Below, in pieces: positions 1 to 11,800 of a DNA stretch of 64,000 nucleotides. The DNA lies in the NCBI GenBank assembly GCA_951802425.1, contig OX637803.1, positions 2,542,001 through 2,606,000 of the forward strand, in the 5' to 3' direction. Position 1 is the first letter of the stretch. Every line of letters begins with the position of its first letter. Under the pieces are notes generated by a model. The model saw nothing but the letters and a program-made list of their open reading frames with translations. It was not told the DNA's origin and did no database searches. Made by a program: the position numbers and the translations under genes. This DNA comes from Clavaria fumosa. Its lineage: Eukaryota; Basidiomycota; Agaricomycetes; Agaricales; Clavariaceae.

Positions 1-1899
1 GTCTGTTCATAGAAAATTCGCAATTGGCTCCACAATAACCGCAGGGCTGTCAGTGGAGGGGAGGAGTCTTCTGGTTCAGAAGATGATGGCAACCAAGGCC
101 TTCAGTTCAGCAAACGACAGAGGTGGACCCTCCAGCGTGTTGTGGAGCAGTGCAAGAAGGGGATCATCAATGCCAGGGCCCAGGAGTTGTCAAATGCTGA
201 GAGGGGATCAGTCCAGTTCCTCAGCTCATATCATTGTGCTAGGACTGAGATTTGTCAAGAGCTAACACAAGAGGAGCATCAGAAATACATGGGGTTGGTG
301 GAGAAATGGAATAGGGAGCCTGTCCCAGTTCCTGTGCAGAGAGAGTGAGTATTTTAATTTACCTTTCTCAACCAGTAGAATGGCTGAAATGTTGCTTGGA
401 GATTGGCTTCTCGCAAATTTATGCATGAGGCCCTGAAGTTTGCCCGTTTTGCAAAGGAGCAGATGGGTGTTGAATTATTTATGTTGACTGGCTGGCAAGA
501 TGAGAAAGGGAATATAAAGAAGGCAAAGTGAGTCTCAATTGCATGCCCACTGGTCCATCAGATTAATTCTCTGTATACATGCTCCAGGATTCAGACCCCT
601 GGACCTGTGACTAGTGGGTTCAAGGTACAATTTCACAAAGTTGGTTGTGAGGTGTGGGAGGAGTGGGATAAATATTTGGCTGAGACATGGAATGGTGAGA
701 AAATGATGTGAAGCCAAGGTTGGGGAAGTACTGACAGGATTTCAGATGAGTTACAAAGGAAGCCTTTTGTTGATGAAGAGGAGATGCTATCAAGGAAAGG
801 AAGAGATATTAGTGTGCCATGGGATTTGCTAACAGATCATGAGGGATGGCCCATTCTTCCTTTGGAACTCAACCTACCACTCGCACAACTCAAAGAAATT
901 TTGCGGTCATTTTTTACTATCACTTATTGTGAGTCTGTCTTGCTCAATAGTCCAAGTCTGACAAGTTACTTCCAACATGTAGGCAATACAACAAAAAACA
1001 AGAAGGTTGCTGTCCCTTGGCAACTGATAGCTGATGCTCCACACAAGTTTATTCCTCATGAATACCTTCCAGAGGGAATGCAAATTCACGAGCCTTCAAA
1101 AATGCAATATGTCGATGTCAGAAGGCTCTGTGATTTCCTGCATCACTGACAGACTTTGGGCCAGAAAATATTACGGTTTCAATATGTTCTCCCACAGCAC
1201 CAGAGAGGGAAGCCATCAAGGCATCTAGTCAACTATCACCAGCAACCTGAACAAGAGCCATCATTGTCATCTGACAAAGAGGTGAAGAGGCTCTCCCTCA
1301 AGAAGGGGAAAGAATGAGAGGTCCAGCCTGTCCATATCAGTACTGAGTGAGTGTTCTCATATCATCATTATCATCATCATCATCATCATCAATGCACATT
1401 TGAAATGCACATAGTGAGGACATTGGCTCAGATGAGTCAGACAGTGATTCGGGGTGCATCTATGATGGGGATAATGATGATAGGGTTGAGGCTTCTGTTC
1501 CCCCTGATAGTGATGCAGAAGAATCCTGTCTGAGCAAGCAGGTGGATATGCGAAGGGGTGATGGTATTGAGGGGAATGGGTTAGAAGGTGACCATGACAG
1601 GCAACATCCAGGTGAGAATTTTCCAGTCCAGCATAAATACAATACAGATAATGGAATTTTGGACAGGAGAACAAGGGATGTGGGATGATGTGGGTGTGCA
1701 TAGAGATGTTCATGGCCTTGTTGCTCATATGGCAGTTCAGATCCACAAGGAGGCAGGGCCCAGCCTGCCCAAGAGGAAAAGGGTATACCATGATGAAGAG
1801 GAGGAGGAGAGGTCTAAGCAATATAGGACCAGGGCTAGAGAGAGGGCTTCCATGGATGCCAAGAAGCGGGTACTACTGCGACCAAGGGTGAAGCACTGA
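1..1899 (+). pseudogene. Decayed multi-exon gene, unidentified fungal family, 5' end outside window
   Basis: A coding-like series of exons runs rightward from the window edge. Two clean introns are visible: 345-375 (GTGAGT...ACCAG) and 529-587 (GTGAGT...CTCCAG). The best exon is 784-1317, but its frame is cut by TGA at 1147-1149 and again at 1315-1317; the frame is sensible on both sides of each stop, so both look like CGA-to-TGA nonsense changes. A further intron seems to start after 1347. The 3' part (about 1410-1899) codes for an acidic Asp/Ser-rich stretch and then a basic tail with a run of five Glu and several Arg/Lys residues, ending at 1899. I do not recognise a domain. Proteins of this look are repeated across Agaricomycete genomes, but that is recollection, not shown here. 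It could still be a spliced gene if the stops lie in introns I missed. Confidence 0.4.
1358..1391. repeat. ATC/CAT trinucleotide microsatellite
   Basis: Run of about ten TCA/ATC units with one TTA interruption. It lies in the probable intron of the decayed gene at 1-1899. Confidence 0.85.
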
Positions 1900-3184
1900 A
1901 AATCATCCTTGACACTGGTGACAGTCATTTGTAGTGCATATCAATCTGCATGATGTCTCACTAGGTCCTAATAATTCTTTGCAATCTGTCCTTTTGTGGT
2001 GCCTATAGTTTGGCCCTTTCTAAGGAATTTCAGATAATGATCCACTTCCTGAATCAGTCAGCTTTGCATTAGATCATTGAAGAACCTGTGCCTATCAGAA
2101 AGCATATTTGAGTCTTGTTATTAGATGCATCATGTTGTTCAGAAGATTCATACCTTTATAAGCAATATCTGATAATAATATCCTCCTTCATTATTCCCAC
2201 TGGATTGTTGAAGGTGGATTGTGCCCCATTGAACCACATATGTGGGTCCTTTTATAATGGTTTGTCTCTTTATAAGGAATATCAGATTATATACTGCCTT
2301 GCATCACTTCCTCAATTTAATTCTAGACCACAATGGATCATTTTTATGTACAAAGGCTCATCCTGAACAATTCTAATACATTCTCCTCCTCTTTAGAACA
2401 CATATTCAAAGTGGATTTGAATACTCTTATGCAGAGTTGGTCACAGTGTGACTGTCACACCTGGGATCCCGGGCACAGCCACAGAATGATATAATCACAA
2501 GGTGTGATAACAGACTCACATGCACAACTTCTACATTGCAAGAATATTTGAACAATAACAATACATTCTCCTTTAGAACACGTATTCAAAGTGGATTTGA
2601 ATACTCTTCAGAAAGGATATTAAGGCCCATCCTTTTCCAAAGAATATCCTGACTCAGTTGACAACCACATTTCACTCTAGTTTATAATGGCTCCATTGCA
2701 TATTTGATTGGTACATTTGCTTCTACCCTTTGAAGACCTATTGGAAGGCATATTTGTTTTCATCTCACCCAACTATGTTAAGTTGTCATGGAGGAGTCTC
2801 AGATGATAAGGAGTCTCAAATGATGCAGATGACCTTGTAATTTACATGTCTATCAAATAGCACATCTGATCTTTGCTTCCTAATCTTGTGCATATGCTTT
2901 ATCCCCAGCTTTTTGATCTAATTTGTCATGTAAGTGAGAGAAATGTTTGAATAGGGTGCTTCAGACCCTTTACACTGGTTCCTAAAATGGGTGTCAGCCA
3001 GCCCTTTTGAAAGGGTATCATCATTACCATGGGATCCCTGTATGCCTGGCAGGATTTTGGTATATCAAGTTGATCGGCCAAGCCTATAAAGCTATATCTC
3101 AGCCGACAATCGGCTGGGCCCATAAAAAGGGCATCAGTCAAAATTGGCTAGGCCTTTTGGATAGGGGGTGGGTGTGCTGAAGGG
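1900..3184. other. AT-rich stretch with no gene seen
   Basis: No ORF here looks coding. The stretch holds a 38-bp direct repeat (2391-2428 and 2571-2608). Loosely related TATAAGnAATATC-like motifs recur near 2020, 2157 and 2270, which suggests old repeat debris. Confidence 0.5.
2391..2608. repeat. 38-bp direct repeat, offset exactly 180 bp
   Basis: Copies at 2391-2428 and 2571-2608 differ at one base: ACATATTC versus ACGTATTC, a CpG transition. The upstream words (ATACATTCTCC) are also shared. This could be a tandem duplication or the ends of a small decayed element. Confidence 0.7.
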
Positions 3185-4967
3185 GGTGGGAGGAGGATGC
3201 ACTGGTGCAGGTTTTCCTGGAAACGGAAGTCTGTGTGTCATTCACATCAGAAATGGAGATGCTACTCCAGAAAAATAGTGCAGTACACATACAGAAGCCA
3301 GAGGAGCTTGATGACGAGTGGAAACGAGATCGTGCTGGACTCTGGCGAAAGGGGATAGTCACTTGGGTCCCCCTAGGAGCTCATGAGGCTGTCCTCGAGT
3401 TTGAGCATGACCTCCCTGCTGCTGGACACCCTGGACCCCAGAAGTTGAGAGCGGCACTGGTGAAGGGTTATTGGTGGCCAGACATGGTGAAGGATGCAGA
3501 TCGGTATGCCCAGGGGTGTGAGACATGCCAGAGGACAAAGCCTGACCATACCAAGCATGCTGCCCCCCTGCACCCCCATCCAGTTCCCGATGGTCCCTGG
3601 TCGGTGATCTCATGGGACATAGTCGGTCCCCTCCCCCTCTCCTGTGGACATAATGCCATCCTTGTCATCGTCGACAAGTTCACAAAACGGACACTGCTCG
3701 AAGCGATTGGGCTCGACCTCACGGGACTTGGAGCAGCGCGTCTCCTCCGAGATTGAGTGTTTCAGGACCATGGAGTCCCTCATAAGGTTGTGAGTGACTG
3801 AGGCTCCCAGTTTGTGTCTCGGTTCATGAAGGAGTTCTACTCTATGATCCAAGTAAAGGCAAACCCGAGTATGGCCTTCCACCCACAGACTGATGGGCAG
3901 ACGGAGCGGGCAAATCAGGAGATGGAGATCTATCTCTGGGCCTATGTGGACCACCTCCGGTTGTTGACTGCTGAGTTTGCTCTTAACAATCGTGAGCACT
4001 CCGCGACAGGACAGACACCTTTCTTCCTTGATTATGGACAACACCCTTGGAATGGGGGACTCCGCCCACCTTCTGAGGTGAACCCGGCGGCAGATGAGTG
4101 GATGGCTAAGCTCACAGAGTCCTGAAGAGCAGCCAAGGAGGCGATGGAGAAAGCAGCAGCAGCAATGAAGAAGAGCTACGATAAGGGGAAATGCCCGAGT
4201 CAGGAGTACTCTGAGGGAGATCTGGTCTGGCTGGATACTAGAAACCTGAAGATGGACCGGCCCTCTAAAAAGCTTGACAACAAGAGGGCAGGCCCCTTTG
4301 CAGTTGAGGAGAAGGTGGGACCTGCTGGGTATCGCCTCAAGCTCCCTCGGGCCTGGTGCATCCATCAGGTCTTCAATGAGTTGCTGTTGACACCATACCA
4401 TCCCCCTTCCTTCCCTTCCCAGAATCTACCTCCCCCTCCACCCCCTACAATTGAAGATGACCACCTGGAGTATGATGTGGAGGCAATCCTTGATGTCAAG
4501 AAGGTGGGGCGTGGGGTGAAGTACTTGGTGAAGTGGTTGGGATACCCAGTGGAGGAAAACACTTGGGAGCCCCGTAGGAACCTCACCAATGTAGCGCTGC
4601 TGCTCCAGGACTTCTTCCTTGCCCACCCTGACAAAGCCAAGCTAGCTGGTCGAGACGCCCAGCCTTAAGAGGGGGGTGATGTTAGGATTGCTTACCTAAG
4701 CCATCCCAAAAGGAGGAGTTGTGGAGAAATTAGAGAAGATTGTTGGAAGGTCACATGACCTGTGGTGGAGGATTACATAATCGGGAGATCACATGACTTG
4801 GGCCTGGGCGCATCACGTGATCCGAGAGGTCCGAGCATGGGAACACCGGCAAATGCCAAAGCATTCACTATATATACTACATCTTTTCCATTCTTGTACC
4901 CTTTTCCCCTTATCTTAGTATTGTCGTCATGACCTTACACTTAAGTTGTGTGAGACCGAGTCTGATA
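3185..4967 (+). pseudogene. 5'-truncated Ty3/gypsy element (integrase, chromodomain, 3' LTR)
   Basis: This is the 3' third of a gag-pol polyprotein of the same family as elements A, B and C. It begins abruptly at the RNase H-integrase linker. Integrase zinc-binding residues (H...H, CETC) and the first core Asp (SWDIVGPLP) lie in 3205-3756. The DDE part with QTDGQTERAN lies in 3814-4125, and the C-terminal integrase region plus a chromodomain (YDVEAILD...YLVKWLGYP...NTWEP) in 4144-4668. The frame is broken by TGA at 3754-3756, 3799-3801 and 4123-4125. Elements A-C have Arg codons there, so all three fit C-to-T change in CGA or CGG. About six residues are also missing near 3957 (after VDHL, DDWAEW-type residues absent). 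The coding part is followed by a purine-rich tract and one LTR. It cannot be autonomous. Confidence 0.9.
4680..4967 (+). repeat. Ty3/gypsy LTR, subfamily II (3' LTR of the truncated copy)
   Basis: Starts TGTTAGGATTGC and ends CAGTCTGATA-like, matching the LTRs of elements A-C. Diagnostic differences (CTTACCTAAGCC, GGTGGAGGATTACATAATC, TATATATAC in place of TATAAGTAC) are shared with the solo LTR at 60394-60682. Confidence 0.9.
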
Positions 4968-4989
4968 CACCACCCATGGGACCAGCCAC

Positions 4990-5302
4990 AGATCAAAACC
5001 AGGACCATGATGACTCCCACCAAGAAACACCCCACCATGGCCACAACCACAGCCCTGACACCGACCACAACCACAACTGCAACCTTGGCACCAACCACAA
5101 CCACAACCACAACCTCAACATCAACATCAACTGCAACCACACCCACGACCCTGACCATGACCCTGGCGACCCTGGCTCCAGCCATGACTGCAACTGCAAC
5201 CCCCTTGCCCCAACTCCAACCACAACTGTGAACACAGCCCCAGCCCCAATAATGACAATGACACAATGACACTGACACTGACACTGACACTGACACTGAC
5301 AC
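4990..5302. repeat. CCACAA/ACAACC-rich minisatellite and (CACTGA)n hexamer
   Basis: About 5035-5240 is built of degenerate ACAACC/CCACAA units. From 5268 to 5302 the hexamer CACTGA repeats about six times. Long stop-free frames on both strands (Thr/His-rich on +, Val-rich on -) are by-products of this composition. Confidence 0.85.
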
Positions 5303-8300
5303 CAATACCAACAGTGGCACTGACATTGCCAGCACCAACATCACTGCCTAATACACCACACATGACACCTGCAATGCCCATGACACATGCAGAACCCCCA
5401 GCACACAGACCAATGCCATGGCCAACACCAACACCAATGTAGGTGAAATGGGCAAACATAGCTAGCACTTTGTAGGTACCTTTTGAATGGGCACCAGTAG
5501 CTTTTTCCCCATCATTTCCCCATCATGGGGGTTTTTTAATGCACCTGGCTGTGCCCCCTTATACATACCCCTTCACACTTACAAAATGTTCACACACACC
5601 CACAAGGTGCAGCCTGCACATTGGTGCTGCTCAGCAGCCCATAGCACATGTAGAGGTAGAGACTGCAGGGACACAAAGGCTAGGACACAGGTAGCATACT
5701 CTAGCATAGGGCAACACCCCAATATGAGTATAAATGGGAAAAAGAAAAAAAAAAAAAAAGGGAGGGGAGAGAGGGGTGAGGGTGAGGGTACCACTGCTGC
5801 CACCACCATCATCATCATCATTGCATCATTGCTGTCACTGAAGGAGAGGGAGAGAGGGAGGAGAGAGGGAGGAGAAAGAGAGGGGTGAGAGAGAGGGGTG
5901 AGATTGAGGCTGCCACCATTGTCATTGCTGCCATTGCCATCTGTTGTCATCTGCTCAATGTACACCTCTTGTGAGTTGTTAGACCACACTGTGCCACAAT
6001 GGTCAAAACTGCACACCAGCCTTCCATTGCACTGCTCTGCTGAGACATCTGAGACCATAGAGTTGTTGCAGGTCCTGCAGAAGACAATTTTCACAAGACT
6101 CATAGTTCGTAGTACCAACCTCTCTGGGGGTACACACCGAAGACGGGGGTGGCGGTGCGGGCAACGACAGCAGCACAGTCGAGGGCATGATGTAGGGGCA
6201 ATGCGCGCGATGCTCCTTGAGCATGTCAAACGGCCATGTGCTCGTGGTCCGCGCGTCTGACTGGCAATCGTGGCCTGCGTCGCCGCAGACAATGACGCAG
6301 ACGACTCGCTGGACGGCACGGTCAATGGTGTCTCAAGCGATGCAAAGGCCCACAGCCCCATGCGTCGCTGGCAGAGAGAGCAGTACAGCAGTGGCGCCCT
6401 GCCCCGCGCGCTCAGCAGACGGCTCATGCCCTCAGGCGGAGGCGGCGCAGAGTCGGCATGCGCAGCGCGCGCGCGCGACGGTGGCGGGAAAAACCGACTA
6501 AGATGGAGCCGTCGTCCTTGTCGCACCGTCGTGGCGGTCGTGCTGCGTCGCGCGCGTCGGGGTGACGGAGCGAGCGGTGCAGCCTGGTTTTGGTGTAGGA
6601 GGCGCGGAGGGCGCGGCGGACATCATCCGGGAGATGGAGAGGCTGCTCCGGCGACGGAAATCAGGTGCAGCGGTCGGGGTGATCGACCAGCCGGAGAGGG
6701 ACACGAGGATGACCGATTCTGACGGTGCTGGAGGTGGCATACAGGATCCTGGAGCGTGGGTGTCCCCTCCATATGGAGTCGGCTGTACAGAGTCAGTGGC
6801 GGGATGGCTAGCCGTGTGTGCGGAATGCACAGATGACAGTGCCGACTGGAGTGTTCGGACCTGGGCAGGCGTCTGGAGAGTGGGGACAGATATTGAGGCA
6901 AAATTTTGCTTGTCTGAAGAGCTCACAAGGGGATGCTTCACGCTCACTCCTTGAAGAATAGGCTGCAGGACGATTGCATTGGTATATGGACGCTGTAGAT
7001 AGTCTACCGATGTCAAATAAGACTTGCTAGGGTGTTGTGTACGCGGCACGCAACGTACGATCACAGTGTTGCAACATCTACAGACAGCCGTCCTTGTGCA
7101 TGTCTACTAAACCTGCTTTCGTTTCATAATCAGAGTATTCGCTACCCAGAGAAATATCAGCTTTGGACAAAGAAAGGATGCAAGAAGAAAAATAGGGAAG
7201 ACGCAGCTCACCCGCCTCCTTCGCCATTCCCTCGCGGCTCGCCAGTGCCCATGAGACGCCGCACAAGCCGCACACAAGGCGGTCCTTGCCCTCGTTTATC
7301 CAGCCACACCTAGCGGCAGCGACGGCGTCTACAGGCGCAGGCTTGCCTGCATACGTAGCAAGCTTAAACGTGGAAGGAAAGAACGCAGCGACGAGGGAGG
7401 GTACTCAAGCTCTTGGTGTGAAGGGGTGTTGAGGGGTTGACACTTGCGGAGAAGCCGTTCGAGGCAGATGACGAAGGTGGTTGTAAGGATGCGGGAGGTA
7501 GTGAAAGCGGTTGTGAAGGTTGTTAGAGTGGGAGGGAGAGAATGGGTTGGCTGCCTTCGCGGCGCTCAGATGCGTGGGTAGGTTTTGAGAGGGGCAGGCT
7601 AGGTTTTCTTGCTTTGATGGCGCTCTGTTGTACACCGCGGTATATCAATAAAGAAAAGGGGGGAAACGCGAGCAAAAGACAATTCTGGGAATGGAAAAAA
7701 ATTGATGTGCAAGAGACGAGGCACGTGAGGACGATGCCATACTTGACAAGGATGGAGTAGATTGCGTTATGGGCCATGTGGGGCCGCTTGGCAGGCGGAG
7801 GCTGGTCAACGGGCTCTGCGGTATTGACGGCGTCGTCGAGCTGGTGGATAGCATCTTCGAGCTTCCGCTATTTGTCTTCTGTTAAGCGAAGGCCGGCTGT
7901 GTAGTAGATTTGAAAGACTGACTCTGATTTGGTCCGCTGGCGATGACGAAGAGCCGTCGCCTGAACGAGGTGGCGCCTAAACCAGAATTTGATCAGGACT
8001 GCTCATGAAGTAAGCACGAAGAGGGTTGGAATCAAATACTTAAAGGGATTTGCTATGACAAGGTAGTGACAATAGGTTCAGACATCATGCTCACCCACGT
8101 TACAGACGCAGCCCCGCCGTGTACACATCTGCTAAAGAGCCATATCCACAGGTCTCCCGCTCAAGTTAAAACGCTCCTTCACCCGGCAAATCCTTCACTA
8201 CGAAACGAGGCGGCCCTCGATTATGTGCAAACCGAGAAAATAAGCTGCCCCAATCAAAAAATTCGGCTTATGTGCTTGTGCGCTCAACGCATGCAAGCGT

Positions 8301-8571
8301 GACTCTGGGGAGCCCTGTGCTGGCGAACCGTGGGGAGCAACGGTGAAGAGTCGGAGAATGTGGTCTAGAGTGACCTCTACAACGTGCTCAAGCTTGTGAG
8401 AGGATGGGTTTGCGCAATGACGCACGGAAGGGCGCCTCCTTCTCTTTCTGATGATGTCAGTCAAAGTGAGGCTGGAGGGAGGTCTCATTGTCGTCATCTT
8501 CCGCGTGAGGTCCTGGAAATTTTCACAGGAGGTCCTGGGGACATGGCGCGCCTCTGAGTCCATCTGCAGAG
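5303..8571. other. Intergenic region without a confident gene
   Basis: Contains a 16-17 nt A run near 5742, a purine-rich GAGAGGG tract (5758-5900), and a GC-rich block (about 6120-6780) in which several frames are open by composition only. Weak coding-like pieces on the minus strand are listed separately (7640-7990 and 8198-8575). Confidence 0.5.
7640..7990 (-). pseudogene. Possible exon(s) of an unidentified gene
   Basis: Reading the minus strand downward from about 7965 (after a TTAG acceptor-like site) gives a sensible stretch with SESVFQIYYTAGLRLTEDK, a TAG stop, then RKLEDAIHQLDDAV and PPPAKRPHMAHNAIYSILVKYG. The stop could be CAG-to-TAG or an unseen intron edge. The composition is coding-like, but I cannot name the protein and cannot find a clear start. 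Confidence 0.3.
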
Positions 8572-8575
8572 ACAT
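8198..8575 (-). CDS. Possible exon next to the copia insertion, unknown product
   Basis: A 125-codon frame starts with ATG at 8575 on the minus strand, touching the copia target site (8572-8576), and is basic in its middle (RKRRRRP). If this was a gene, the copia element sits at or just before its start. No domain is recognised and chance is a real alternative. Confidence 0.25.
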   Translation of the reverse strand: MSLQMDSEARHVPRTSCENFQDLTRKMTTMRPPSSLTLTDIIRKRRRRPSVRHCANPSSHKLEHVVEVTLDHILRLFTVAPHGSPAQGSPESRLHALSAQAHKPNFLIGAAYFLGLHIIEGRLVS

Positions 8576-8576
8576 C

Positions 8577-8806
8577 TATAGAATAACTAGGGTTATTTCG
8601 TTAGCTCAGTCAAAGTTAAGACTGTATGTAATTGTTGCAGTACCTAGGGTTATTTCGTTCTACCCTAGGCCATCAGTACGGTTATAATGTGAAGTGAAAA
8701 GATGTAAACTCACAGCTCAGTCAAAGTTAAGACTGAGCTGTGGCACTGCTACGTCGTAGCCAAATAAACACACGCGTTACGTAATCTGTCCGGGTGATTA
8801 CCAATA
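8577..8806 (-). repeat. 3' LTR of the copia element
   Basis: 230 bp, identical to 12952-13181. It contains a perfect hairpin (8711-8742: 12-bp stem, 8-nt loop AAAGTTAA) and a second inverted pair CCTAGGG...CCCTAGG. Confidence 0.95.
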
Positions 8807-8813
8807 CTCCCTC

Positions 8814-11800
8814 TCAAACGGGCAGAAGTGCGAGTTCGCGAACGAAGGTCTCGAATGCGGGTCGCGGGAGTGGCTTCGTGAAACCATCGGCTATGTTTTC
8901 GCTCGTCGGCACATATTCCACTCGTATTGTCCCCTGCTCGACGGCCTCTCGAACGAAGTGGTGACGGATGTCGATGTGCTTGGTGCGTGCATGGAATTTG
9001 TTGTTTTTTGTTATCGCGATGGTGGACATGTTGTCCAGCCACAATCTCGTCGCTCCCGGTTCGCTCGCTCCTACCTCCGTCAGAAAGCTCCTTATCCAAA
9101 GTATCTCCCTCGCAGCGACGGCAGCTGCGATGTATTCCGCTTCGGTACTGGATTGCGCGACCAGGGTTTGCCGCTTCGAGGACCAGCTGACAGCTCCGCA
9201 TCCGATACGCATAACGAACCCGGATATCGAATGGCGATCAGGTTGCGATGCCCAATCTGCGTCTGAGAAGACCTCGGGGCGTGTTCCTTTGCCTCCCAGG
9301 GTGAGCCAAAGGTCTTTCGTCGTGTTCAAGTACCTTATCACACGCTTTAGCGCTTCCCAATGAACGCGGGCAGGGTTCATTGTAAACTGCGAAAGTATCC
9401 CAATGGCGAGTTGGACATCTGGGCGGGATATAACGGCTGGCCAGAGCACGCCGCCGCAAGCCTCCTGGTACGGTACGTCAATCGGTTCAGCGGGGCATTG
9501 ATCCTTTGATAGGACGGCGCACGGATCCATCGGGATATGGACGGGATGTCCATCCTGGAGCCCGAATCGCTGGGCTAGAACTTCCAGGTACGCCCGTTGA
9601 TTTAGTGCAATTGTTCTTGCCGCCCTGTCTCTTCTGATTTCGAATCCTAGGAGCCATGACAACTCGCCCTGATCTGTAATTTCAAAGGAGTTCCGCAGTT
9701 CGTTTTTCACTCGGTTGACAGCGGCGCGTGTGCTCCCCATCACGACCATGTCATCCGTGGAAACCGTGACGTGTACGTTTTCGTTTTGTTGTACCCGGAT
9801 GAACGCTGATTGGTCTAGTTTGGACACGATAAAACCCAGGGATATAAAGGTCGCGGCCAATTTTTGATACCAGATGCGTCCTGACTGTTTCAGTCCGTAC
9901 AGCCCCTTGCGCAGCCTGCAAACTTTTCGTCCGTCGTTCGCGCTGAGTACTGCGTGCGGTAGCTCCATGTATACCTCTTCCTCCAGCTCGGCATTGAGGT
10001 AAGCTGCTACGACATCCACTTGGTCTATCTCCCAATCTCGTTGTGCAGCTAGGGCAAGTAGGACTCGTATGGACGCAATCTTCGCTGCAGCGGCGAAGGT
10101 TTCATTGTAGTCTGTCCCTTTCGTTTGCCTGTGTCCTCCTGCGACGACGCGAGCCTTGTATTTGACGATTTCGCCCTTAGGACCCAGTTTTAGCCTGAAG
10201 ACGTATCCGCACGGAATAACTGGTTTGTCCGGAGGTCGGTCGACGATGTCCCAGGTGCGTGAGCGGTTCAACTGGTCCAGCTCGATCTGATAGGCCCTCT
10301 TCCATTGGTTAGCATCCGGACCAGCTAGCGCTTGAGCTATAGAGCGTGGCTCGCTGCCAATGGAACCTGCAAGTAAGGCGAACAGCGGCGGGTGGTCGTC
10401 AGTTTGAACATCGGCTAGATTTGCGGCGTGCCCTCGTGGGGCGTAGCCGGCCAGGTTTTTGTAGAAACCGGGTTGAGGGCGGGTGCGGCTAGGAAGTGGG
10501 TCGTCATCGATTGACGGAGCAGCGGGTAAGTTCATTTGTGGTTCTTCATTTGGGGGATCGGGCTGATCAACGGCTATCGGGGGGTAGTTGGGCTGATCGG
10601 TGGAGTGCTGATTGAGCCGTGTTATCGTCCTCCCCTCAAGCGGCAGTTCACCGGTCCAAACGATAGCGTCAGTGTTTTCATCTAGATTGAACACAACCTC
10701 ACGTTCGATCCTGATCTGTTTAGTATCAGGAAAATAGATCCTGTACCCTGTACTAGTTGAGTCAATCCCGAGAAAGTGACCCTTGCGCGCTCGCCGTTCG
10801 AGCTTGCCGGCATCGGCGATCTTTACCCATGCTGGTGTGCCAAAAGGCACTAGTTTAGACAGGTTGGGGTGCTTAGCGTAGCGGGCGTGGAACGGAGTTT
10901 CACCTTCGAGGGCGCGGGTAGGTGATCTATTCTTTATCCAAGCTGCGTGAGTCATAGCTTCGCCCCAGAGAAATTTGGGGAGGTTTGAGTCAATAAGCAT
11001 GGCTCTCGCAAGCTCTGCTTTCGTCCTATTCCAGCGTTCGACTGCTCCCACCTGCTCGTGGGTGTCATGCGTGGTGAGCTCGCGTTTTGTACCTTTCTCA
11101 GCTAGATGGTCTGAGAATGCGTCACTGTTGAACTCCCCTCCTCGGTCAGAGCGTAGGAACTTTATCCTCGTCTTGTTGTGAGTGCTTATTTGCGCTTCCA
11201 ACCTTTTGTAAGCATTGAAAGCATCTGACTTTTTGTGCAGGAGGGAGATTTCGGTCCAGCGAGTCGCGTCATCGACAAAATCGACTGTGTAGCGGCTACC
11301 GCCGAGTGATGCGATGGAAGCAGGGCCCCAAACATCAGCGTGGATGCGTTCCCCGTAGGTTTTTGCACGATTGGTAGCTTTATCAGGGAATGGTAACCGG
11401 TGCGGTTTAGCCTGAGCACATGCGTCACAGAAGACCTCTTCGGATGCATTGTCTATCGAGATCCCGAGTACTTTGCCCGAAGACACGGCGTGTTTGACTG
11501 CGGCGTAGTTTATATGACCCAAGGCACGGTGGGCTTCGAACAATGTAAGCGTTCGTTGCTTCTTGGCTAGGTGGGCTTCTAAAGATAATGTCTTTATGCG
11601 GTATAACCCATTCACTTTAGGGATTTGTGCAAGCACTTTCCCTTGGTGATCCTTTATCTGGCAAAGATTGTCGGTGAACTCGGCAGTGTATCCGGCATCA
11701 TCCAGTTTCCCAACAGATACAAGAGTAAATGCCATGCTGGGTGCGTGCGCGACGTTCCGTAGTCTTAGGGTACTTGTGCGCTCACCATTCTGTGTTTGTA

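Noticed and set aside
3185..4967. 5' truncation read as a sign of a LINE
   Set aside because: The copy has an LTR, polypurine tract, integrase and chromodomain, so it is a Ty3/gypsy remnant; truncation came from deletion or recombination.
4910..5344. Long Val-rich frame on the minus strand and Thr/His-rich frames on the plus strand
   Set aside because: Entirely made of simple repeats; several frames are open at once because the units lack stops.
5579..6526. 315-codon minus-strand frame
   Set aside because: Spans a purine/pyrimidine tract, the A run and a GC-rich block. It has no domain, and overlapping frames on the other strand are equally open.
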